Shown one piece after another: positions 1 to 6,719 of a stretch of 17,636 nt of DNA. Both the position numbers and the translations under genes were made by a program. Positions within the stretch are counted from its first letter, which is position 1; the number at the start of each line of letters is the position of its first letter. The notes below the pieces were generated by a model. That model did not search any database. It saw nothing but the letters and a program-made list of their open reading frames with translations, and was not told where the DNA came from. The DNA is from Bacteroidota bacterium (GTDB lineage: Bacteria > Bacteroidota > Bacteroidia > Chitinophagales > Chitinophagaceae): NCBI GenBank assembly GCA_026391115.1, contig JAPLER010000042.1, forward strand, positions 1 through 17,636. The letters run 5' to 3'.

Positions 1-859
1 TAGTTAATTCTACATTCACATTTTGTCCTTTTTTTGCAGTATTAGGGTAAACACTACTTAATGTGGTATTTATTTTAGTATTTACAGATTGAATGTTCGA
101 ATAAGATATTTCTCCATTTTTATCTACAATTTTAATTTTGTAGTAAGTTGCTGTTGAATTATTATCAGCAACATCATTTACACTGTAAGATTTAGAAACA
201 TTAGAGTTACCCGATGCATTAACCTTCGCAAAAGAAGTGAATACTTTTCCGTCTTTACTTCTTTCAACATCAAAGTAGCTTGTATTAATTTCAACATTTG
301 TTTTCCAGCTTATTAGGACATTGTTATTACTTATTTTACTAGCACCAAAATAGGCCAATTCTACAGGCAATACAACGCTGGTAGAGAATGTTCCTTTTTG
401 CCAGTTGCCAGAAGATGAGGTTGTTACATTTGCTGCAACACACGCATAGGTAATTGTCGCTGTTCCTGCCGTAGTGGGAGCAGTCCATTTTATACCAGCA
501 TATGTGTAACTTGATGCAGATGCAATTGTAATTGGACCGTTATGAGTAATTTCTGAACCGGATTTTTTCATTCCTGTCGTACCTACCGCTAATGTTCCAG
601 AACTTGCTTTAACATCCAAACCCCAATATTTGCTTGCTGTACCGGGTGAATATAATATATCAAAGGTATACTGTGTACCTTTCAAGGTGGTAGTAGGAAT
701 ACCTGATAAACTAACGATACCTGTTTGAGTATTATGGCAAGTGCACCCAGATGTAGTTGACCCTGTTCTGCCATTGGCATCAGTAGTAGATTTTACACCC
801 GAAGTTAATAAAACGACTAAGGTTATTAGTCCTAAAAGTGTAAACGTGCTTTTTTTCAT
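1..859 (-). CDS. Secreted choice-of-anchor-V / Reeler-like protein with T9SS tail (3' end off window)
   Basis: This gene starts at the ATG at 857-859 and stays open to the left edge, so about 286 residues are visible and the C-terminus is missing. Residues 1-24 look like a signal peptide (MKKSTFTLLGLITLVVLLTS). Directly after it comes DANGRTG followed by a C-T-C-H motif (residues 39-42), then a beta-rich domain; this layout is typical of Bacteroidota proteins labelled choice-of-anchor V or Reeler-like. Next comes the FN3-like module that often precedes T9SS tails (ELAYFGA, NTSYFDVERS, KIKIVDKNGEISYSNI). The last visible residues, SSVYPNTAKKGQNV, look like the start of a type A sorting domain. 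I infer export by Sec and then by T9SS to the cell surface. It lies 64 bp after the Rieske gene on the same strand. No function can be given beyond surface protein. Confidence 0.8.
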   Translation of the reverse strand, partial: MKKSTFTLLGLITLVVLLTSGVKSTTDANGRTGSTTSGCTCHNTQTGIVSLSGIPTTTLKGTQYTFDILYSPGTASKYWGLDVKASSGTLAVGTTGMKKSGSEITHNGPITIASASSYTYAGIKWTAPTTAGTATITYACVAANVTTSSSGNWQKGTFSTSVVLPVELAYFGASKISNNNVLISWKTNVEINTSYFDVERSKDGKVFTSFAKVNASGNSNVSKSYSVNDVADNNSTATYYKIKIVDKNGEISYSNIQSVNTKINTTLSSVYPNTAKKGQNVNVELT

Positions 860-923
860 TTGTTAATTATTTTCGAGATTTGCGAATGTAAAATATTAAT
901 AACGGTTATAGTTTAAAATCTCA

Positions 924-1337
924 TTAAGAATATACCCTTAGGCTACTTCCTGTAAGTTGTGTTTTGTAGATGGTTAAACCACTACTGCCATTGCCATTTA
1001 AACCACTACCAGTTATGCTAAATCTTGCACTATGTGCAGTGCAATACCAGTTATTGTTGCTGCTATCGTATGTAACTTGTGCTCTTCCCTCGTGGCTGCA
1101 AATAACTGTTGCAGCTGCATAAGTGCCACTTGTTGTTTTTGCAACAACACAATTATTAATTACGATATAACCACCATTGTTTAGTAACGCTGCATTTGAT
1201 GCTAACGTTAAATCTACAGTAAAATCAACAGGGCCACTTGGGGTTGTTGTTGCTTTTTTACAGCTACCAAAACACCCAGCAGTTAGAGCAAATGCTGCAC
1301 CTAGACCCAAAGTGCTTAAAAATTCTTTTCTTTCCAT
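924..1337 (-). CDS. Rieske [2Fe-2S] lipoprotein
   Basis: This is a 137-residue exported protein. The N-terminus reads MERKEFLSTLGLGAAFALTAGC: a hydrophobic stretch ending in a lipobox-like TAGC (Cys22), with an RKEFL motif that resembles a twin-arginine signal having Lys for the second Arg. The Rieske cluster ligands are visible as C80-S-H82 and C99-T-A-H102 with 16 residues between, matching the CxH...CxxH pattern. The extra cysteines that form a disulfide in cytochrome bc1 Rieske proteins are absent, as in ferredoxin-like Rieske domains. I infer a small membrane-anchored electron carrier in the periplasm or outer membrane. It begins 10 bp after the beta-barrel anti-sigma candidate, which suggests co-transcription with the ECF sigma pair. 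The electron partner is unknown. The fold call is strong; the Tat route is only a suggestion. Confidence 0.85.
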   Translation of the reverse strand: MERKEFLSTLGLGAAFALTAGCFGSCKKATTTPSGPVDFTVDLTLASNAALLNNGGYIVINNCVVAKTTSGTYAAATVICSHEGRAQVTYDSSNNNWYCTAHSARFSITGSGLNGNGSSGLTIYKTQLTGSSLRVYS

Positions 1338-1347
1338 ATATGTAGTT

Positions 1348-2640
1348 TTAAAGGTGATAAATTACTCCAATGTGAAAACCCTTGCTGGTAACGGGTACTT
1401 TTACTTTACCTAAACCATTAACAGGAATATTGATATAAGGTTGAAAACGTAGATTGAATTTATTTTTTAGATTAAACTCATATCCTAAACTCAAATTAGC
1501 TGTGGCTAAAAAGTTACTTGAAGTGGTATTAAATAATATGTTTTCCTTATTTGTTGTTCCATTTACTTCTTCTTCATATTCGTAAAACTCTTTGTTTACC
1601 AAATATGATGAAGCACCAATACTTGTAAATACATTGTGCTTACCTTTTGTGTATAAATTCATATTAACCGCAAAAGGAATTTCAATTAACTCATTCTCAG
1701 CCTCAATACCAATCATATTTCCTTTTAGAGGTAAAATTTCTGTATTAAACTTAGGGCTAGAAGTATAGTATGTTTTTTTTCTAATTGCTAGCCCTGTTTC
1801 TATACTTATTTTTTTACTTAAATGTAAACCAGCAATTACAGAAAAGCCCATATCAAAAGGTTCATCACTACCTGGTTCTCTTTTTGAGCCTACTGTATTA
1901 ATTTCAGCTGAGGTTAAAAAACCAACATAAAATTTACTCTTTTTTTCTGAGTCAATTTTAGGTTTATTTGTGTTATTAATTGTTACATTTTTTTCTGTTT
2001 TTTTTATTGAATTAGAATCTTCTTGGACAATAGTTACATTTTTTTGTTTAGTTAAATTGTTTGAAACAATTGATAATTGATTTTTTGTCAAATCGTTGTC
2101 AGCTGCAATAGAAGCAACACTACTAAACTGTGCAGTTTGCAATGTTGCCCTATTACTTTTACTTGTTTTAATGTTAGTTGAGCCAGGGGTGTTGATTGTT
2201 ATTAGAGGCAATATCCTGTGATGTTCTTTTTCACTATTTTTTTGGATTTTAATATCAACAGATTTTAGAAGCTCTTTTTGCTTTACAACATTTAAAGAGT
2301 CAATAATTTTTTTATATACTGTATTTGTAATTTCTGCTTTTAGTTGTTCTTTATCTATTTTGTTTTGATTGTTATTGTCTACTATTTGTGCAATTTCTTG
2401 TTTCTTATTTTTACTTAATGTTGTTGTGTTGTTTTGTAATATTGCAACGGTAAGTGCAGATATTGCAATCAATAAACTCACTATAGCCCCAATTTTTGTT
2501 AGCCAAAAAAATGGTTTCTTTTCTTCTTTTTCTTCAAGATTATCCAAAACATACTGCCAATCACTTTCGCCTGTTTTTAAAGGAAAGTCTTGTGCTGCTT
2601 TTTTATATAGATTTTCTAGTTCGTTATTATCTTCTTTCAT
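1348..2640 (-). CDS. Candidate trans-envelope anti-sigma factor: cytoplasmic head, one TM helix, C-terminal beta-barrel
   Basis: This 430-residue protein has three visible parts. Residues 1-43 are short, charged and helical (including ESDWQYVLDNLEE). Residues 44-68 form one strong hydrophobic helix (KIGAIVSLLIAISALTVAIL). A polar linker rich in Asn, Thr and Lys follows to about 235. Residues 236-430 show alternating amphipathic strands and end in GFHIGVIYHL with a terminal hydrophobic residue, as in small PorT/OMP_b-brl-type outer-membrane barrels. There is no cleavable signal peptide. The gene starts 3 bp after the ECF sigma gene. In Bacteroides, proteins of this design are known as dual membrane-spanning anti-sigma factors (Dma) with a partner sigma factor (Das), tied to vesicle formation. 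By architecture and position I infer the same type of regulator here: the head would bind the sigma factor and the barrel would sense the outer membrane. Sequence homology to Dma was not tested. Confidence 0.7.
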   Translation of the reverse strand: MKEDNNELENLYKKAAQDFPLKTGESDWQYVLDNLEEKEEKKPFFWLTKIGAIVSLLIAISALTVAILQNNTTTLSKNKKQEIAQIVDNNNQNKIDKEQLKAEITNTVYKKIIDSLNVVKQKELLKSVDIKIQKNSEKEHHRILPLITINTPGSTNIKTSKSNRATLQTAQFSSVASIAADNDLTKNQLSIVSNNLTKQKNVTIVQEDSNSIKKTEKNVTINNTNKPKIDSEKKSKFYVGFLTSAEINTVGSKREPGSDEPFDMGFSVIAGLHLSKKISIETGLAIRKKTYYTSSPKFNTEILPLKGNMIGIEAENELIEIPFAVNMNLYTKGKHNVFTSIGASSYLVNKEFYEYEEEVNGTTNKENILFNTTSSNFLATANLSLGYEFNLKNKFNLRFQPYINIPVNGLGKVKVPVTSKGFHIGVIYHL

Positions 2641-2643
2641 ATT

Positions 2644-3210
2644 TTATCTGTTAATTTCAAAAAAAGATGTTAGCTGTAGTTGAAGCGTTTGTTTAGCTCT
2701 AAACAAATGCGACTTTGATGTTCCTTCTGTGATGTTTAACATACTTGCAATTTCGTTGTGTGTATAGCCATCTATTACATATAAATTAAATACTAGTTGA
2801 TGATGTTGCGGTAGATGTTTTAAAAAAATCATCATTTCTTTATAAAGCAATAATGTATCTGCATTTGTACTATTATCTTCAATCTCAAAATTGTTTTCAT
2901 CAATACTATTAAAAATAATTTTATTATTTTGACTTCTAATATAATCAAGCGATTTATTGATGACTATTTTTCTAATCCATCCTAAAAACCTTTTTTCTAA
3001 TTCTATATTGTTACAATCAATTTTAAATTGATGAATTGATTTGAATATACTTACAAATGAGTCGTTAACTGTCGTTGTAGCAACATCATAAGAATCATTA
3101 TATCTATATGCTACTTTTAAAGTATAGGGATAGTAATTCTCATAGAGCTTTTTTTGGTAAACCCTATTGCTTTTTTGACATTGTTGCAGTATAGATGTAA
3201 GTGTATTCAA
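2644..3210 (-). CDS. ECF-type RNA polymerase sigma factor
   Basis: This is a 188-residue sigma-70 family protein of the extracytoplasmic function class. Region 2 spans about residues 20-95 (KKLYENYYPYTLKVAYRY, then FLGWIRKIVINKSLDYIR). Region 4 spans about 125-178, with LPQHHQLVFNLYVIDGYTH and the helix-turn-helix NEIASMLNITEGTSKSHLFRAK cut here as two adjoining pieces, NEIASMLNITEG and TSKSHLFRAK. The only plausible start is a TTG at 3208-3210: an in-frame TAA stop lies at 3217-3219 and no ATG occurs before region 2. It would direct RNA polymerase to promoters of its own regulon, probably including this operon. The next gene, 3 bp downstream, encodes the likely anti-sigma factor. It lies 59 bp after recQ on the same strand, so read-through from recQ is possible. 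The family call is firm; its target promoters are unknown. Confidence 0.9.
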   Translation of the reverse strand: MNTLTSILQQCQKSNRVYQKKLYENYYPYTLKVAYRYNDSYDVATTTVNDSFVSIFKSIHQFKIDCNNIELEKRFLGWIRKIVINKSLDYIRSQNNKIIFNSIDENNFEIEDNSTNADTLLLYKEMMIFLKHLPQHHQLVFNLYVIDGYTHNEIASMLNITEGTSKSHLFRAKQTLQLQLTSFFEINR

Positions 3211-3269
3211 ATGTGATTAACTACTCTATTATATAAGACGTAGTAATATTAAAAAAGGTTGCAGTTAGC

Positions 3270-5174
3270 TTAAATTATTTTTATTTCACCTAAACTATCT
3301 ATTGATATTTTATTCTGGTCTTGTAAAAATTGTAATACTTTCCAAAACTTTGTTTTCTTGGTATTTTTAAAAAGTAGCAACATATCTTTTACTAAAACTG
3401 AATTTGAAGCTATAATTTTTAATATTCTCTTTTCAATATCTATAAACTCTTCTGTTGTTAGCTCTACATTTTTTTGTCTTAAACAATTATCGCAGCTTTC
3501 GCAAGATTTTACAAATCCTGCATCAAAATAGTTTGATATAATTTGACTTCTACATTTTTTTTCTTCTTTTATATATTGCAGCATTGCTGCAACCCTTATT
3601 TCAAATTGTTGTTTGCGTTTAAAATAATTTTCAGCATTAATGTATAAGCTATCAGCAGCAGCTCTGTTGTAGTTAAAATAAATTTGTGGGGTCTCTTTTT
3701 GTTGTGTGTATTTTATGATATTATACTGTCTTAATAATTCAATGTCTTTACTAATTTTATCGTAAGATAATCTATACACTTTTGCCAATAATTTTTCATT
3801 AATAAAAACTTCATTATCTAAAATGCCAACATAAGTTCTTAGTAATCCTTTTAGTGTAGTTTCTATTATGGGATTGGTTTTACAAAACTCTTCAATAGTA
3901 AATTTACTTGCTACCACTTGTATTTTTGAAGGCACATAAACTGCATCTGTAACTGTAATATGTCCTTCGTGTTCCAGTGTTTTAAGTACATTCATTACAA
4001 GATGAATATCTAGATTAAAGTTTTTTGTAAATTGTACTACATCAAAATCATAACTATTTCCTTCGCCAAGTCCAACGGGAATTTGTAAATAATTGGCCAA
4101 GGCTTGGTACACTTTTTTAATATCAGCTATTGGAGCAAAACGCTGTGTAGGCAAGTATTCCAAAGCATCAATATCTGTTGTATGATATAATAAAATAGCG
4201 AAGGCTCGTTTGCCATCTCTACCAGCACGCCCAGCTTCTTGATAATAATTTTCTATGCAATCGGGGACGTCATAATGTATAACAGTTTTTACATCTGCTT
4301 TATCTATGCCCATTCCAAAGGCATTGGTACAAACCATTACACGATTAAGATTATTTATCCAATTGTTTTGTTTTGTATTTCTTTCATCTTGTTGTAAACC
4401 TGCGTGATAAAAATCTGCTGCAATATTTTGTAGCATTAATAATTGAGCTACATAATTTGTTTGTTTTCTATTCTTACAATAAACAATACTACTACCTGCA
4501 ACATTGTTCAATATTTCAATAGTCTTATTTATTTTACTATCTACTTTAAACACACTGTAAGATAGATTTTGTCTTTCAAAAGATTGCTGAAAAATTTCAG
4601 GACTTTTAAGTTGTAATTTTTCTGCAATATCTTTTTGTACTAATGCTGTTGCACTTGCTGTTAATGCAATGATGGGGGTTTTAGGCTTAGCTTCTCTTAA
4701 AGTAATTATTTGTAAATACGATGGCCTAAAGTCGTATCCCCATTGGCTTATACAGTGTGCTTCATCTACAGCAATTAAGTTTATGGGCAAATCAGGTAAG
4801 TAAGATTTGAATAATTTACTTTGTAATCTTTCTGGAGAAAGGTATAAAAATTTATACTTGCCTTTTGATGCATCAAACAAAACATCTTCAACTTGTTTGT
4901 TGCTTAATCCACTGTAAATAGCAACTGCATTGATGTTTTTGTTTTGCAAATGTTCTACCTGATCTTTCATTAAAGCAATTAATGGAGAGACAACAATACA
5001 CAAGCCATCACTCATTAATGCAGGCACTTGAAAGCAAACTGATTTACCACCACCTGTAGGCAATAATGCTAATACATCTTTTTGTTGTAACACAGCATCT
5101 ACAATATTTTGTTGCAAACCTCTAAAGGTGTTGTAACCCCAATATTGTTGCAAAATTTGCTGTGCTTGTTGCAT
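3270..5174 (-). CDS. recQ: RecQ-family ATP-dependent DNA helicase (no HRDC domain)
   Basis: This is a 634-residue superfamily 2 helicase that unwinds DNA 3' to 5' in recombination and repair. Visible motifs in order are: the Q-motif region WGYNTFRGLQQ; Walker A LPTGGGKS (residues 38-45); the DEAH box at 137-140 followed by the RecQ-specific aromatic-rich loop CISQWGYDFRP; TASAT (motif III); FYHAGLQQDER (around motif V); and QEAGRAGRDG with the arginine fingers (motif VI). A RecQ zinc-binding region follows with cysteines in KKCRSQ and KSCESCDNC, then a winged-helix region. The C-terminus is short and lacks a recognisable HRDC domain, as in one of the RecQ types common in Bacteroidota. The start at 5174 gives the usual distance to Walker A. 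It lies 67 bp after the coiled-coil gene, same strand. Family call is firm. Confidence 0.96.
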   Translation of the reverse strand: MQQAQQILQQYWGYNTFRGLQQNIVDAVLQQKDVLALLPTGGGKSVCFQVPALMSDGLCIVVSPLIALMKDQVEHLQNKNINAVAIYSGLSNKQVEDVLFDASKGKYKFLYLSPERLQSKLFKSYLPDLPINLIAVDEAHCISQWGYDFRPSYLQIITLREAKPKTPIIALTASATALVQKDIAEKLQLKSPEIFQQSFERQNLSYSVFKVDSKINKTIEILNNVAGSSIVYCKNRKQTNYVAQLLMLQNIAADFYHAGLQQDERNTKQNNWINNLNRVMVCTNAFGMGIDKADVKTVIHYDVPDCIENYYQEAGRAGRDGKRAFAILLYHTTDIDALEYLPTQRFAPIADIKKVYQALANYLQIPVGLGEGNSYDFDVVQFTKNFNLDIHLVMNVLKTLEHEGHITVTDAVYVPSKIQVVASKFTIEEFCKTNPIIETTLKGLLRTYVGILDNEVFINEKLLAKVYRLSYDKISKDIELLRQYNIIKYTQQKETPQIYFNYNRAAADSLYINAENYFKRKQQFEIRVAAMLQYIKEEKKCRSQIISNYFDAGFVKSCESCDNCLRQKNVELTTEEFIDIEKRILKIIASNSVLVKDMLLLFKNTKKTKFWKVLQFLQDQNKISIDSLGEIKII

Positions 5175-5241
5175 TGGGTAAAATTAGAAGTTTATAGTCT
5201 ATTAAACTATATTGAAATCAAATTAACACTAAGAATTACTA

Positions 5242-6618
5242 TTATTCAGCTGATTGATTTTCTACTTCTTCAACAACGGTATTTTCTAAAATCAATACAT
5301 CATTCTTTAACTTTTCTTTTACTTCTTCTATTTTAGATTTTATCTCAATAATAGATTCGTCAAGTTCTTTAATTCTAGCAGGAAGTTCATCTGCTTTTTT
5401 ATTAATATCAACAACCTTTTCTTTTAATACTTCAATATCAGCTTCAACACTTGCAATTTTATCCTTCTTTTCTTTTATCCATTCTTCCACTTTAGTTTTA
5501 AAACTATCTGTCCATGCTGTAGCATATTTTTTTTCTAAATCAATTACTTGTTCAACTAGTTTTTTAATATATTCTTGTTGTTGGGGAATACGATTTTCGA
5601 AACGCTTTGCAAATTCTTGTTGGCTTTGCAAATAGCTTTCTTGTTTGGCTTTATAACCTATTTGGTTTTCTAATCTTTTTTCTAAGAACAATAAAAACTC
5701 TTGTTGCTTTTTATTCCATTCAATACGTTTTACATCTCTTTCTTTCTTTTTAATTTCCCATTCTTCCTGTTGTTTTTGTCTTTCTTCTTTATGTGTATCC
5801 CAGGCTTTATTTAAGTCTTCTTTTAAAGTATCAATATTAGCAAAAACTTGACCTTTGTGTTCACGTGTTAAAGCATCCCTATAGTTTGTAACAAAATTCC
5901 TTACATCATTCAAAGTTTCTGTTCTGCTGCGAAGGCTATACTTTACATCCTCAGGCTTTTCTATTAAATGCCAAGGTTTGTTGTTTTCTGCCAAATTATT
6001 TTCTTTTAAAAAATCATTAAACCTAATAACAAAATTTAGTAAATCTTCTATGGCGGTATCAGGATGACAAGCATCAACAACAACACACAGTTTTTCTGTT
6101 ATTTCTAAAGATTGTGATAATTGTTTCGCTTTATCTTCTCTCTCTTTAGCAAACAATTCGTCTTCTTTGTCTTTAATAATATTTCTTATATCACTGTACT
6201 TATCCCAAGCTGTGGTGCGTCTTTCTTTTGTAATCCAACGTTGTTGTTTAAAATACTCAAATACATCATTAGATAGTGCTCTTAATTCTTTGAAATCATC
6301 TTTGCTGATGCTTTCTTGTGACAAAATTTTTTTGGCATTGCTTTCAAATGTTTCAACTAGTTTTTCGCCCTCTTCGCTAAAAACTGCATTCGCACTTTCA
6401 ACATCTTTTTCTTTTTGTTCGATTAGTGCAATAAGAATATTGAATTTATTTATAGCATCAGTTTTTTGTTCAGGTATTTCAAACTGTGCTGCTTTAAAGT
6501 TTTCATCAATTTCTTTTTTCCTGTTCCAAATTTCTTTACTACTAAAAGTACCGTTACCAAACTCTTGAATTAAATTACTAAACGATTCTAATTTCTTAGT
6601 GATATCAACTCCTGTCAT
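5242..6618 (-). CDS. Cytoplasmic coiled-coil protein with DUF349-like segments
   Basis: This is a 458-residue, highly charged, almost wholly helical protein with no signal peptide or membrane segment. Segments such as IWNRKKEIDENFKAAQ (about 30-45) and RWITKERRTTAWDKYSDIR (about 127-145) recall the W-x-K/R...W-x-x-(Y/F) pattern of DUF349 helical repeats seen in Bacteroidota proteins, but the match is by eye only. Residues from about 390 to 450 form a regular heptad coiled coil (KIASVEADIEVLKEK, IKELDESIIEIKSK). Trp and Lys/Glu-rich stretches in the middle (about 270-320) look like another long helix. Function is unknown; a scaffold or RNA/DNA-associated structural role is only a guess. It is separated from the upstream aminopeptidase by a clear terminator and starts about 100 bp downstream of that gene, so it likely has its own promoter and may lead into recQ. 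Confidence 0.7.
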   Translation of the reverse strand: MTGVDITKKLESFSNLIQEFGNGTFSSKEIWNRKKEIDENFKAAQFEIPEQKTDAINKFNILIALIEQKEKDVESANAVFSEEGEKLVETFESNAKKILSQESISKDDFKELRALSNDVFEYFKQQRWITKERRTTAWDKYSDIRNIIKDKEDELFAKEREDKAKQLSQSLEITEKLCVVVDACHPDTAIEDLLNFVIRFNDFLKENNLAENNKPWHLIEKPEDVKYSLRSRTETLNDVRNFVTNYRDALTREHKGQVFANIDTLKEDLNKAWDTHKEERQKQQEEWEIKKKERDVKRIEWNKKQQEFLLFLEKRLENQIGYKAKQESYLQSQQEFAKRFENRIPQQQEYIKKLVEQVIDLEKKYATAWTDSFKTKVEEWIKEKKDKIASVEADIEVLKEKVVDINKKADELPARIKELDESIIEIKSKIEEVKEKLKNDVLILENTVVEEVENQSAE

Positions 6619-6673
6619 AATTTTTTTATTGGTTTACAAATTTGTAGAAAAACTGAATATCTTTTACATCAAT

Positions 6674-6706
6674 AAAAAAGCCTGCACTTTTAATACAGGC
6701 TTTTTT
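6674..6706 (-). terminator. Intrinsic terminator after the M1 aminopeptidase gene
   Basis: A perfect 11-bp inverted repeat, AAAAAAGCCTG (6674-6684) and CAGGCTTTTTT (6696-6706), flanks an 11-base loop. On the minus strand the hairpin begins 13 bases after the aminopeptidase stop codon and ends in a run of six T, as expected for rho-independent termination. The A/T tracts on both sides would let it work in both directions, but no plus-strand gene ends here. Confidence 0.85.
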
Positions 6707-6719
6707 CTTACTCTTACAA

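Noticed and set aside
734..745. Heme c attachment site in the anchor-V protein
   Set aside because: The motif is CTCH, not CxxCH, so a standard heme c site is not present.
5189..5208. Hairpin AGTTTA...TAAACT between the coiled-coil gene and recQ as a terminator
   Set aside because: The stem is only six A/T-rich pairs and has no T run after it, so termination is not supported.
6635..6646. Palindrome TACAAATTTGTA as an operator ahead of the coiled-coil gene
   Set aside because: In such AT-rich DNA a 12-base palindrome is weak evidence; no regulator or second copy was seen.
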